DNA from: Desulfobacter curvatus DSM 3379
GTDB taxonomy: Bacteria; Desulfobacterota; Desulfobacteria; Desulfobacterales; Desulfobacteraceae
Assembly: GCF_000373985.1 (NCBI RefSeq)
Contig: NZ_KB893001.1
Span: 7,556 to 71,555 of the forward strand
Direction: 5' to 3'
Length of the DNA: 64,000 nt
A program made the translations under genes and the position numbers. The notes under the pieces are model-generated. The model ran no database searches. It saw nothing but the letters and a program-made list of their open reading frames with translations, and was not told the origin of the DNA. This document shows, in pieces, positions 42,655 to 50,886 of this stretch. Within the stretch, counting starts at the first letter, position 1. Each line of letters begins with the position of its first letter.

Positions 42655-43764
42655 ATGAATCAAAAAAAAACGGCTGAGTCCCCGTTACCGCGCCCCATGC
42701 CGCCCTCCCAGGGCGGCATGGACCAGGGACGCATTGTTTCAATGCCGGAAACAGACCATTGCCTGGATTCGATCCAGCTCGACCGTCTGGAACAAGCTTT
42801 CAGGACATGGGCAACGGAATCGCCCCGGGCAGATATTCAATTATCCCGCCGCCGTATCCTGGTCATCTTTTTATTGATCCGGTACACAGGTGCAAAGTTA
42901 AATGAAGTTCTGGCCCTTGATCCGCTTAAACGGATTGATTTCGATCGGCAGTTGGTGGATCTGGGAAATGGTGATCCCGATACCCGGACAGAACCGAGAA
43001 CCGTCAGGATCTCCACCACTCTTGCGTCTGAACTTGAACAAATGCTTAACGATCCGTCATTCAGGCGGTTTCTGGAAAAGCAATTTAATGTTGATCCCGG
43101 GTTTGTCCGGCGCAAATTTTACGAGCGGGCCCAGGCGTTAGGCTTTCCCAAGAAGCTTGGTGGCCCGGAAATGATCCGGAAGGCAAGAGCAGTAGAGTTG
43201 ATGCAGCGCAACATGCCCATGCCGGCCGTACAGACCATGCTGGGCCATTCAACCATGAACCTGACCAGTGCTTATGTCTCTTTTTCCAAAGATGACATTG
43301 CCCAGGTCACAAAACTGTTCATCGAAAGGGAAGCATCGCGTAAAACCAGTGCCAGAAACTCATTTTTCGGTAAAATCCAGGCGCTTCAAAAAGGGGATAT
43401 CCAGACCCGGGTTACATTGATAACCGCCGGAGGCGACACCATTGAGGCTATGATCACCAACAGCAGCGTGGAACGGCTTTCATTAAAAGAGTCAAGACTG
43501 ATTATGGCAGAGGTCAAAGCCCCCATGGTGATTTTGTACCGCGGAGAAAAAGAGCCGGAATGCACTGCCGAGAACCGGTTTTCCGGCATGATCGAGCAGA
43601 TCAATGCCGGCCTGATCAATACGGAATATATCGTGCGCATCAAAGACGGAACAACATTATGCGCCCTGGTGTCAACACAGGGCGCCCACTGGCTGGGTCT
43701 TGGCGTGGGTGATCCTGTCTGGGCCGCGTTCAGCTGTTTTTCCGTTGTGTTGAATGTGGATTGA
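42655..43764 (+). CDS. tunR: TunR-like tungstate/molybdate-responsive regulator (recombinase-derived DNA-binding domain + two TOBE domains)
   Basis: A 369-residue protein. Residues about 40-225 have a XerC/D (tyrosine recombinase) fold: the box I counterpart is RYTGAKLNEVLALDP (catalytic Arg replaced by Lys) and the C-terminal end is MLGHSTMNLTSAYVSF, where His and Tyr persist but the HxxR motif reads EMIRK. So recombination is probably lost. Two TOBE/molbindin domains follow (about 236-300 and 308-369), which bind oxyanions. This exact architecture was described as TunR, a repressor of TSUP transporters or activator of modABC in sulfate reducers. Divergent from the TSUP gene; shares a 170-bp region with the operator. 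Assignment by architecture and synteny. Confidence 0.88.
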   Translation: MNQKKTAESPLPRPMPPSQGGMDQGRIVSMPETDHCLDSIQLDRLEQAFRTWATESPRADIQLSRRRILVIFLLIRYTGAKLNEVLALDPLKRIDFDRQLVDLGNGDPDTRTEPRTVRISTTLASELEQMLNDPSFRRFLEKQFNVDPGFVRRKFYERAQALGFPKKLGGPEMIRKARAVELMQRNMPMPAVQTMLGHSTMNLTSAYVSFSKDDIAQVTKLFIEREASRKTSARNSFFGKIQALQKGDIQTRVTLITAGGDTIEAMITNSSVERLSLKESRLIMAEVKAPMVILYRGEKEPECTAENRFSGMIEQINAGLINTEYIVRIKDGTTLCALVSTQGAHWLGLGVGDPVWAAFSCFSVVLNVD

Positions 43765-43827
43765 TAAACCAAAAGCAAGTGTATGGAATAAAAAAATTTT
43801 AATGACCAAAATTTGGAGGAGAAATTA

Positions 43828-44040
43828 ATGGATCCTGATGTAATTATGACTGGTTTGACAAAAGAGCTGGCTGCTGAATTAAAAACAATGTCCAAAACAA
43901 AAGATCTCAATGAAAAGGAGGCCCATAGCCGGATTATAAAAAATTTATGTCAATCACTGGGGGTCTTTTTTGATTTAATGAACGAGATGATGCCTTTTGA
44001 CCCTGATGATGATTTGGATGATGAAGGTATTCCATTCTAA
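43828..44040 (+). CDS. small acidic hypothetical protein
   Basis: A 70-residue protein starting at the ATG 43828, eight bases after GGAGGA. It is helical and ends in the acidic string PDDDLDDEGIPF. No domain recognised. It lies 48 bp after tunR and may be cotranscribed. Its composition suggests a small regulator or a metal/nucleic-acid mimic, but nothing in the sequence proves it. Confidence 0.5.
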   Translation: MDPDVIMTGLTKELAAELKTMSKTKDLNEKEAHSRIIKNLCQSLGVFFDLMNEMMPFDPDDDLDDEGIPF

Positions 44041-44097
44041 AAAAAACAGATCTTTAATCCGTCATGCACGTAATAGATTGTCATTTTTTTATTGACT

Positions 44098-44128
44098 AAA
44101 GTTAATTTATATATAATAAATTAACTTT
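44098..44128 (+). promoter_or_regulatory. AT-rich dyad in leuA promoter region
   Basis: AAAGTTAATTT (44098-44108) and AAATTAACTTT (44118-44128) are exact reverse complements around 9 bp that include a TATAAT (44112-44117). A TTGACT lies at 44092. Spacing for a standard promoter is short (14 bp), so the exact boxes are uncertain. Confidence 0.4.
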
Positions 44129-44146
44129 AATTAAAGTGAATAATTA

Positions 44147-44230
44147 ATGATGAATTTTATTAGCCTACTACTAGTCCTATTTCTTATCGAGGAGGTGGTT
44201 CTTAACACCTCCGGGCGATGGGGTTCTTAG
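44147..44230 (+). CDS. leuL: leucine-rich leader peptide of leuA
   Basis: A 27-codon ORF (ATGATG start) rich in branched-chain codons: FISLLLVLFLIEEVVLNTSG, with three consecutive Leu (CTA CTA CTA) and Leu again at 11, 13 and 19, plus Val and Ile. It ends at TAG 44230, just before a Rho-independent hairpin (44257-44293). This is the classical arrangement of ribosome-mediated attenuation. Leucine starvation would stall the ribosome on the Leu codons and prevent termination. The rare CTA codon use strengthens sensitivity. Symbol used by analogy. Confidence 0.75.
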   Translation: MMNFISLLLVLFLIEEVVLNTSGRWGS

Positions 44231-44256
44231 TGGCATAATATTCATAAGCGAAAGCA

Positions 44257-44299
44257 AAAGCCGTTATCAGCCCCTGCCGGGCAGATAGCGGCTTTTTTT
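44257..44299 (+). terminator. attenuator (Rho-independent) upstream of leuA
   Basis: AAAAGCCGTTATC pairs with GATAGCGGCTTTT across a GC-rich loop region, followed by seven T. It lies 27 bp after the leader-peptide stop and 32 bp before the leuA start. Confidence 0.85.
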
Positions 44300-44330
44300 A
44301 TTTTATCCGAACATAATAAAGGGGAAGAAC

Positions 44331-46004
44331 ATGGCGATCAAAAAAAATGAAAGCGGTGCATGGGTACTGGAACAAACTCAGATTCCGGGCGAGATCAGGC
44401 AGGAAGTGGAAATATTCGACACCACCCTGCGGGATGGGGAGCAGGGCGGGGTAACCTTTAAAGGGGATTCAAAATTTAAAATTGCCCGGTTTCTCTCAGA
44501 CACGGGGGTCAGCACCATAGAGGTGGGCTTTCCCAGTTCCACCCCCCTGGAATTCGATACGGTAAAACAGATTGCCGATACGGTGGAAGGTCCCCATATC
44601 TGCGGACTGACCACCATGGATCTTGAAAATATCAAGCGGACATGGCAGGCCCTGGAAAATAATTCCAACCCCACCATCCACGTGTTCACCCTGAACATCG
44701 ATGAAGCATCCATCCGGGCATATAAGGCAGATCCCAATGAGCAGATTGAAAAAGCCTCCCGGGCAGTCGCCTATGCAAAGGAGTTGATGGGCGGTAAAGG
44801 CCGGGTGGAATTTTCGGCCCAGAACACCATCCTGGCCTTGTCCCAGTCCCTGAATCCGAAATATAATTTTCTGCAGGAGTATATCTCTAAAATTTATGGC
44901 CATGCGATTAAGGCTGGGGCAGACGTGATCAATATCCCCCATACCGTGGCCAAGGGAATTGAAATTGAAATCCAGGAAGCCATCCAATATTTTAAAATGC
45001 TTGTGGAGGGCACGGATGACGTAATCTTAAGTTTCCACGCCCACAATGATTTCGGCGTCAGTGTCGCAGATACCCTTGCTGCCGTTAAAGAGGGAATCCG
45101 GCAGGTGGAAGGCTCCTGGTACTCTTTGGGGGAAAGGGCGGGCAATACGCCGTTGGAGCAGGTGATCATGAATCTTTCATTGAAACCGTCTTACAACCGG
45201 AAGTTTTTTACCTCCTTTAAGCTTGAAAAAACCAATGCCGTGGCAAGGTTTATTGAAAGAGAAAGCTGCATTCCCATCCCCTACAATGCGCCGGGCGTCG
45301 GTCCTAATGCCCTGCGCCACGGATCAGGGGTCCATTCCGACGGAGATAAAAAGGGCAAGGCCATTGGAGAAAATATTTACCTGCCCTGCTCACCCGAGGA
45401 TATCGGTTGGACAGGCAACACCCACCAGATCACCAAGCTGACCGGCGTAACCGGAGTTACGGCCAGGCTTGAAGAGCTGGGATTCGAATTTGAAAAGAGT
45501 TTTGTCCGGGAACATGTCATGCCCGTGATTAAGTCCCGGGATATTACATATGGGGATAAGGAGCTGCGTATGATCGGGGACGATTTCAGGTACACAGGCG
45601 AAGCCCATATCGAGTTTGTGGATTACGCGTTCAACAAATTTGCCAATTCCACTGTCCGTCAGGCCCAGGTGGTACTGGTCGTTGACGGTGAAAAAAAGAT
45701 CGGCGAGGCATTCATGGGCAAGAACGGTCCCATCAATGCGGTCTTCAGTGCCATTGACGATGTCCTGGGACTTGGTGAAAGAAAACCCAAGCTTGTGGTT
45801 TACGAGCCCAGTAACCGTGGACGGACCCACTCTTCAACGGCGGAAGCATTGGTTGTACTCACCGGAAACGGCCATGAGCTCAGCTATAATCTGGCAGCTC
45901 CGGTCTGGGTGGGTAGGGCTGAGGATGACGATACCATCACAGCGTCCGCCAAATCCTATATCCAGGCTTTGAGCCGGTTTATGACGGACATGAAAGGAAA
46001 ATAA
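44331..46004 (+). CDS. leuA: 2-isopropylmalate synthase (LeuA-type, DRE-TIM)
   Basis: A 557-residue DRE-TIM metallolyase. Motifs: IFDTTLRDGEQGGVTF (about 28), SFHAHNDFGVSVADTLAAV (metal-binding HxH), GERAGNTPLEQVIMNL and the C-terminal regulatory domain (about 410-550) typical of LeuA and citramalate synthase. It condenses acetyl-CoA with 2-ketoisovalerate (leucine pathway). The alternatives are citramalate or homocitrate synthase. The Leu-rich leader and attenuator upstream favour leucine-controlled LeuA. GGGGAAG precedes the ATG. Downstream alpha/beta hydrolase overlaps the stop by one base, so it is in the same transcript. Confidence 0.8.
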   Translation: MAIKKNESGAWVLEQTQIPGEIRQEVEIFDTTLRDGEQGGVTFKGDSKFKIARFLSDTGVSTIEVGFPSSTPLEFDTVKQIADTVEGPHICGLTTMDLENIKRTWQALENNSNPTIHVFTLNIDEASIRAYKADPNEQIEKASRAVAYAKELMGGKGRVEFSAQNTILALSQSLNPKYNFLQEYISKIYGHAIKAGADVINIPHTVAKGIEIEIQEAIQYFKMLVEGTDDVILSFHAHNDFGVSVADTLAAVKEGIRQVEGSWYSLGERAGNTPLEQVIMNLSLKPSYNRKFFTSFKLEKTNAVARFIERESCIPIPYNAPGVGPNALRHGSGVHSDGDKKGKAIGENIYLPCSPEDIGWTGNTHQITKLTGVTGVTARLEELGFEFEKSFVREHVMPVIKSRDITYGDKELRMIGDDFRYTGEAHIEFVDYAFNKFANSTVRQAQVVLVVDGEKKIGEAFMGKNGPINAVFSAIDDVLGLGERKPKLVVYEPSNRGRTHSSTAEALVVLTGNGHELSYNLAAPVWVGRAEDDDTITASAKSYIQALSRFMTDMKGK

Positions 46005-46948
46005 TGACATTTAAACCATCCCTAACGTTTAGAGCCAAGGCCAAAGCCGGGGAAGCCATGGTGGAGGCGTTTTATAAAAAAACCGGAAAGCGTCTGGGGG
46101 TGAATCTTCATTCTCACCAGGGCCCGCCACGTATGAGGTGGGCCAAAATCGAATCGGACACAAAGGAGACCCTGGTCCTGATCCATGGCTTCGGGGACAG
46201 AAAAGAGAGCTTTTATTTTATTTCAGAAGTTTTAAAAGAGAAGTTGAACCTTGTCATACCGGATTTGCCGGGATTTGGCGATTCCGGGATGGACCCGGAC
46301 CTTGTTTATAGTTTGGATAATTATATTGATTGGCTGGACCGGTTTATTGAACAAACCGGTCTGGACAATTTCCACCTTGCCGGCTGTTCCATGGGGGGCG
46401 CCATTGCCGCAAAGCTTGCAGCCCAATTCCCTTCCAGAGTCAAAACCTTGTCTTTGGTGGGGTCGGCCGGTTTTTACCTGCCCGGTAAACACTCTATTTA
46501 TGATGAAGTCCTGGCCGGGTCTAATATTTTCCATATACATTCTCCCGGGGATTTTGAAACGTTACAGTCCAGACTTTTCAAAAAAAGCCCGCCGCTTCCT
46601 GCCTGTGTCAAGGAGTATATGATTTTAAAGGGCATGGGGGACCGCAAGTGGCTTGCCAAAATATTTGATGAACTGGTGGACATGGATTCAATAAAGTCCG
46701 GCAAAATTTCTTTGGAACAGGCCTCTTTAAATCATCTTTGCAAAGATATCACCATGCCGGTCATGCTGTTTTGGGGGCGCCATGATTCACTTTTGCCTTG
46801 CGAAACCGCACCGTTTGTAAAAGAATTGCTTCCCAGTGCACGGGTTCATATTTATGAGGAATATGGCCATGTTCCCCATTTGGAAGGCCCCAGGAAACTG
46901 GCCGGGCACATGCTGGATTTCATATGCGGGGACGGGTCCAGGTCTTGA
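46004..46948 (+). CDS. alpha/beta hydrolase
   Basis: A 314-residue alpha/beta hydrolase of the lipase/esterase type: oxyanion HG motif LVLIHGFGDRKESF (about 52), nucleophile elbow HLAGCSMGGAIAAKL (Ser about 130), acid MLFWGRHDSLLP and the catalytic His in EEYGHVPHLEGP. No signal peptide. It is translationally coupled to leuA (TAATG), which is unusual and suggests a common regulation by leucine attenuation, although a substrate link is not evident. General hydrolase; substrate unknown. Confidence 0.82.
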   Translation: MTFKPSLTFRAKAKAGEAMVEAFYKKTGKRLGVNLHSHQGPPRMRWAKIESDTKETLVLIHGFGDRKESFYFISEVLKEKLNLVIPDLPGFGDSGMDPDLVYSLDNYIDWLDRFIEQTGLDNFHLAGCSMGGAIAAKLAAQFPSRVKTLSLVGSAGFYLPGKHSIYDEVLAGSNIFHIHSPGDFETLQSRLFKKSPPLPACVKEYMILKGMGDRKWLAKIFDELVDMDSIKSGKISLEQASLNHLCKDITMPVMLFWGRHDSLLPCETAPFVKELLPSARVHIYEEYGHVPHLEGPRKLAGHMLDFICGDGSRS

Positions 46949-47010
46949 TTGAGGTCGGACACTATTTAAGGCCTGGCCCGTAAAGCATACACTTATAAAG
47001 GATAAAAAAT

Positions 47011-47457
47011 ATGAAATCTTCACCTGACGGTAGCCCCAGGGAATATCCTGCCCACCCCGCTCTTGCGGTGGGCGCGGTTGTGTTCAAAGACAACAGGGTA
47101 TTATTGGTCAAACGGGGCAATCCACCGGCCAGGGGCGTCTGGGCAATCCCGGGGGGCAGTGTGGAATTGGGAGAAACCCTTAAAGCAGCGGCTGAGAGAG
47201 AGGTTCTCGAGGAGACCGGAATTGTCGTCAAGGCCGGGGAACCCGTGTTTTCATTTGAATCCATTCATCGGGATGACGAGGATCGGGTCAGGTTTCATTA
47301 TTATATTGTAGATCTTGCGGCAAGCTATATCCGTGGAGAGCCCATCCCCGGAGACGATGCCCTGGATGCCGGGTGGTTTTCCAGAGAAGAATTTGGCCGT
47401 CTTAACGTTAATCCCTTCACCCTCAAGCTTCTTCACAAAACCTTTAACTTCGGATAA
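47011..47457 (+). CDS. Nudix hydrolase
   Basis: A 148-residue Nudix enzyme with a complete box GGSVELGETLKAAAEREV plus LEETGIV (G-x5-E-x7-RE-x2-EE-x-G-I). The beginning HPALAVGAVVFKDNRVLLVKRG and the terminal WFSREEFGRL resemble ADP-ribose pyrophosphatase/MutT-like members. It cleaves nucleoside diphosphate-linked compounds. No operon partner on the same strand; it converges with Sir2 and NADAR genes, which also deal with NAD derivatives. The stop overlaps the start of REP copy D. Substrate unknown. Confidence 0.9.
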   Translation: MKSSPDGSPREYPAHPALAVGAVVFKDNRVLLVKRGNPPARGVWAIPGGSVELGETLKAAAEREVLEETGIVVKAGEPVFSFESIHRDDEDRVRFHYYIVDLAASYIRGEPIPGDDALDAGWFSREEFGRLNVNPFTLKLLHKTFNFG

Positions 47458-47508
47458 CAGCCACGGGCTGACCTGGTCCATCAATACCCAGGCTCAGCCC
47501 ACAACGAA
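47453..47508 (-). repeat. REP-like intergenic repeat, copy D
   Basis: Minus-strand copy between the convergent Nudix and Sir2 genes: GTTGTGGGCTGAGCCTGGGT, then GGACCAGGTCAGCCC with a GTGGCTGTTATCC end. The dyad could double as a terminator for both genes. A second dyad AAACATAAA/TTTATGTTT (47507-47528) adjoins it, overlapping the sir2 end. Confidence 0.7.
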
Positions 47509-47519
47509 ACATAAACGTT

Positions 47520-48338
47520 TTATGTTTCCCAGAGAGATAACAGTTCAGGTAAAAATTGACCCCCGGGCCCGTCAAGGACAATCCCCCGGTCGTGCCGGGC
47601 GGCAAATTGCCTGAAGGGATTATCGCTCGGGTTGATGTCCACAATGACCGCTTCTGGATTTCTGGCCACCATCGTGCCTATCTGCATGGGCAGGTTGGTG
47701 GCCCCGGCCGTACCCACCACCAGGAGAAGATCGGTGGAGGTCGCCCATGCCATGGCGGATTCGGCCTTGTACCAGGTTTCGTTGTAACATTCGTCAAACC
47801 AGAGGACATGGGGGCGGGTAAGGCTGCCGCACCGGGAGCAGGTCAGCAGTTCTTTTTCTTCTTCAGTGACCGGTTGGTCTTTTTGTTTGTCCGGTATGCC
47901 CTTTGGGAAATCAAAAAGTTTTGGGGTGCATTCTCCTGAACAGCGCATATAATTAAGATTCCCGTGGATTTGATAGGTTCGCTCAGGACTGTTACCGGCC
48001 CGCAAATGGAGACCGTCCACATTCTGGGTGACCAGGCAAAACCTGTCTTGGAACAGCTCTTCCATCCGGACAATGGCGTGGTGGCCTGAATTGGGTTCTG
48101 CATTTTTACATACGGTATGCCGGTAAAGGTACCAGGCCCAGACTTCCCAGGGGTTTTGGGTAAACATGCTGTGGGTGGCCATCTGTTCGGGCCGGTACTC
48201 TCTGGACCCCACAGTCCAATACCCTTCAGGCCCCCGAAATGTCGGAATTCCGCTTTCAGCGGAAATCCCGGCCCCGGTTAAAACGGTGATCCGTTTATTG
48301 TTATCCTTAAATGGTTCAAGCAATCCGGCTGTATCCAT
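47520..48338 (-). CDS. Sir2-family NAD-dependent deacylase
   Basis: A 272-residue sirtuin with all family motifs: ITVLTGAGISAESGIPTFRG, LVTQNVDGLHLRAG, catalytic His in YQIHGNL, zinc cysteines CSGEC and CSRC, and the nucleotide-binding LLLVVGTAGATNLP. It removes acyl groups from lysine using NAD. No tail domain, so a standard cytoplasmic deacetylase. The next gene upstream on the same strand (62 bp) encodes a NADAR protein, suggesting a functional group around NAD/ADP-ribose chemistry. Confidence 0.93.
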   Translation of the reverse strand: MDTAGLLEPFKDNNKRITVLTGAGISAESGIPTFRGPEGYWTVGSREYRPEQMATHSMFTQNPWEVWAWYLYRHTVCKNAEPNSGHHAIVRMEELFQDRFCLVTQNVDGLHLRAGNSPERTYQIHGNLNYMRCSGECTPKLFDFPKGIPDKQKDQPVTEEEKELLTCSRCGSLTRPHVLWFDECYNETWYKAESAMAWATSTDLLLVVGTAGATNLPMQIGTMVARNPEAVIVDINPSDNPFRQFAARHDRGIVLDGPGGQFLPELLSLWET

Positions 48339-48400
48339 TTTCCTGCCTCCTTATTTTTGTTAATTGATAAGTGTGATGCAGTTTTGGGGTAAATATACAA

Positions 48401-48799
48401 TCAGGTGGTGGATTGTAACTCATCCCGGATTTTCATTAATATTTTACCCGTGACATTGGCACCGATACCCCAGAAATCGTCAGCTGCCGAATGATCATAT
48501 AGTGTGCCTTTACTACGCTTAAGTATGTCCGCCAGCTCGGGATGTTGATCAAATCGGGCACGTATGGCCCGCTCCATGACGGAAACTTTTATCTCTTCCC
48601 AATCATCTCGGATTTTGAACTCCCGGGTTTGGCCAATGGCAGCACATAGAAATGGATTTGAGCACTCTTTGATTTTCGTAATGATCGCTTCGTCAGTGAA
48701 TTTTGATGCTTGAAAAAATTGTTCGGCAGAGTGCCAGGTAAATGAGTCAATTGTAATCGGAATGGTAGCTAAATTCGAATATAGATCTTCCTCAATCAT
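48401..48799 (-). CDS. NADAR (YbiA-like) family protein, N-terminally short
   Basis: A 132-residue NADAR domain: WHSAEQFFQASKF, NPFLCAAIGQTREF, DWEEIKVSVMERAIRARFDQHPELADILKRSKGTLYDHSAADDFWGIG. Family members (YbiA-like) hydrolyse riboflavin intermediates or remove ADP-ribose from guanine bases. I use the ATG at 48799 with AATGGAGGA directly before; upstream in-frame sequence to 48973 has no start with a site. It is shorter at the N terminus than typical members (about 150-180 residues). Cotranscribed with Sir2. Role unknown. Confidence 0.8.
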   Translation of the reverse strand: MIEEDLYSNLATIPITIDSFTWHSAEQFFQASKFTDEAIITKIKECSNPFLCAAIGQTREFKIRDDWEEIKVSVMERAIRARFDQHPELADILKRSKGTLYDHSAADDFWGIGANVTGKILMKIRDELQSTT

Positions 48800-48899
48800 T
48801 TTTATCCTCCATTTGTGCAGGTGCTGAAAACAGTGTTTGTTATAAATTTCTGATATAGGGCAGTTACAACGATAACGTATCCAGCATACCGCTTGCAAC

Positions 48900-49703
48900 T
48901 TATTTCCATTCGCACCGCCACCGGGCATAGCGCCTGTCCGTCGCCACTTCGAGGGTGTAAGTGCCCGGACCAAGAGTCAGTGTACCCGACAGCCTCACCC
49001 GAATCTGTGCTGCAGGTTCTCCGTCGGCGAAAAAGGCCCGCACAAAATAGCGCTGCTTTCCTTTTTTGTATGGGTCTTTGAACTTCAGGACGACCCTTCG
49101 GGTTGCGGCAAGTTCCCATTTAGCGGGTTGACCGGGTTTGAGCGATCCATGGGCAAGCCCCCACTGACAGCCCATGCTGCCGGAGATTTTTTTAACCCGG
49201 TCGGTCCTGGGGATATCCGGCCTCTGGTCCGGAAAATCCATGCCATAGTCCGGACAGGCCGTGTAGGTCCGGCCATCCATGACAAAAAAGTCTTTGAGCC
49301 GGATAGCCTTGTCAATTTCTCCCCATGCATTGGTCCGGGTCAGCCGGTTTCTCTCCTGCCGCTGCCAGGTTTCCACAGCCCCATCGGCCCAGTGGATGGT
49401 GATCTGATCCCCCCGGCACTCCCAGTGAAACCGGTTTCGCCTTTTTCGGTAGAGATGATTGGGCATCAGGTGAACCCGCGTACCCCGGGATGCAAAATCC
49501 CACAGGCCGTAGTAGCTGCAACATACCCCTTCGGACGCTATGGCCTGCTGTTTAAGATCATTGTTCGAACGCTCTGTCCGGCTGTGCCGGTGGGGTGGGG
49601 GGTGAATCTGAAAATCCGTATCCCGGGCTGCGACCTGTCCGGTTAAAAGAAAGACGCCGCAGATGGTGACCGCAGCATGAACACGGCCTAAAGCATTCAA
49701 CAT
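48900..49703 (-). CDS. hypothetical secreted protein
   Basis: A 267-residue protein with a signal peptide-like start (AAVTICGVFLLTGQVAARD). The mature part is basic and Trp/Tyr-rich (FHWECRGDQITIHWADGAVETW; GSMGCQWGLAHGSL) with a closing beta-sandwich (FKDPYKKGKQRYFVRAFFADGEPAAQ ... GTYTLEVATD). No family recognised. Its 5' end overlaps the 3' end of the diguanylate cyclase gene by seven bases, so it is cotranscribed and might be regulated with c-di-GMP signalling. Confidence 0.55.
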   Translation of the reverse strand: MLNALGRVHAAVTICGVFLLTGQVAARDTDFQIHPPPHRHSRTERSNNDLKQQAIASEGVCCSYYGLWDFASRGTRVHLMPNHLYRKRRNRFHWECRGDQITIHWADGAVETWQRQERNRLTRTNAWGEIDKAIRLKDFFVMDGRTYTACPDYGMDFPDQRPDIPRTDRVKKISGSMGCQWGLAHGSLKPGQPAKWELAATRRVVLKFKDPYKKGKQRYFVRAFFADGEPAAQIRVRLSGTLTLGPGTYTLEVATDRRYARWRCEWK

Positions 49704-50734
49704 GCCGTCAGGTCTGAATGGATAACAATACGGTCCCTGCCGGTGCTCTTGGCATGGTACATGGCTTCATCGGCCCGGGTGATCACCTCATTTCTGGTTT
49801 CGCCAAGTTTATACTGGGCAATCCCCATGGATGCCTTGATCTGCCCGATGTGCTTACCGGAATCCTTGATGGTCCACTCTTTTTTTAATAGAATATTTCT
49901 GATTTTTTCAGAAACGGCATACGCACCCTCAACATTTGTTTCCGGCAGGAGAATCAAAAACTCTTCTCCACCATATCGAGCCGCCAGATCATTGCGGCGC
50001 ACCAGTCCGGAAAGTATATCGGCAAACCCTTTAAGCAGGCTGTCCCCCACAAGGTGGCCAAAGGTATCATTCACGGCTTTGAAATGGTCAATATCCAGCA
50101 TGATCACGGAAAAAGGCGCGTTGTTTTGGCGGGCCCGGATGCGTTCAATTTCCAATCTTTTTTCAAGTCCCCTGCGGTTGGTCAGTCCGGTCAGAGAATC
50201 CGTCCTGGCCTCCTTTTGGGAGATTTCAAGCTCTTTATGGAGCTGCTTTAAATCCTCTGAAGAAACCTTCATCCGGGTTTGCAGGCGTGATCCAGATTGG
50301 ATAATGGCTCTGGTTGTGTCCAGCATTTGGTCTATGATCTCTTTTAAGCTGTCAAAATCGTGGACGTCCTTTATCTGATCTGCAAGGCTGTCAAGGGCCT
50401 GGCCATGGGCGGAGAGGTCTCCTTCCGTTTCCACCACATGGCTGGTTATCTCCCGCAGCATCAGATTCAGTTTGGTTAAAAGACGTGAAATAACCACCCG
50501 GTCGCCGTCGGATATGAATTTTCGGTAAAGGGTTTCAACATGATTGCTGTTTAAAGGCAGCTTTTTTTTAAGCATCTGGTCGATGGCTTGTCTTAGTTTT
50601 GGGTTTTTCCCGGACGCATACTCATACCAAACAGTATAATTCACAGGGGTCGCGGATAGGTTGTGTTGTGCTAAAAAGCCGAGGGTCAGTCTTAAAAATT
50701 CCCCGGCCTGGGAATTGGACTCGCTGTAGTTCAT
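49697..50734 (-). CDS. diguanylate cyclase (GGDEF)
   Basis: A 345-residue soluble protein. An N-terminal domain (about 1-165, helical, LAQHNLSATPVNYTVWYEYASG) is followed by a GGDEF domain (about 180-335): DSLTGLTNRRGLEKRL, MLDIDHFKAVNDTFGH, active-site RYGGEEFLILLPET. The inhibitory RxxD site (RRND) is five residues before GGEEF. It makes c-di-GMP. No membrane segment; the N terminus resembles the helical dimerising module of related cyclases. The HD-GYP protein of this window could oppose it. Confidence 0.9.
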   Translation of the reverse strand: MNYSESNSQAGEFLRLTLGFLAQHNLSATPVNYTVWYEYASGKNPKLRQAIDQMLKKKLPLNSNHVETLYRKFISDGDRVVISRLLTKLNLMLREITSHVVETEGDLSAHGQALDSLADQIKDVHDFDSLKEIIDQMLDTTRAIIQSGSRLQTRMKVSSEDLKQLHKELEISQKEARTDSLTGLTNRRGLEKRLEIERIRARQNNAPFSVIMLDIDHFKAVNDTFGHLVGDSLLKGFADILSGLVRRNDLAARYGGEEFLILLPETNVEGAYAVSEKIRNILLKKEWTIKDSGKHIGQIKASMGIAQYKLGETRNEVITRADEAMYHAKSTGRDRIVIHSDLTAC

Positions 50735-50886
50735 ATCCCTTCGAACTCCTTTTATTGGGGTATGGAAGGTGAGCTTATATGATAAAGTTTAGACCTTGTC
50801 GACAGCATGATTATATAGAATAGTGTTACGGAAAAGCAACAGATTAGGTAACAAATTTATATGATGCTCAGCACGTTTAACCCATA

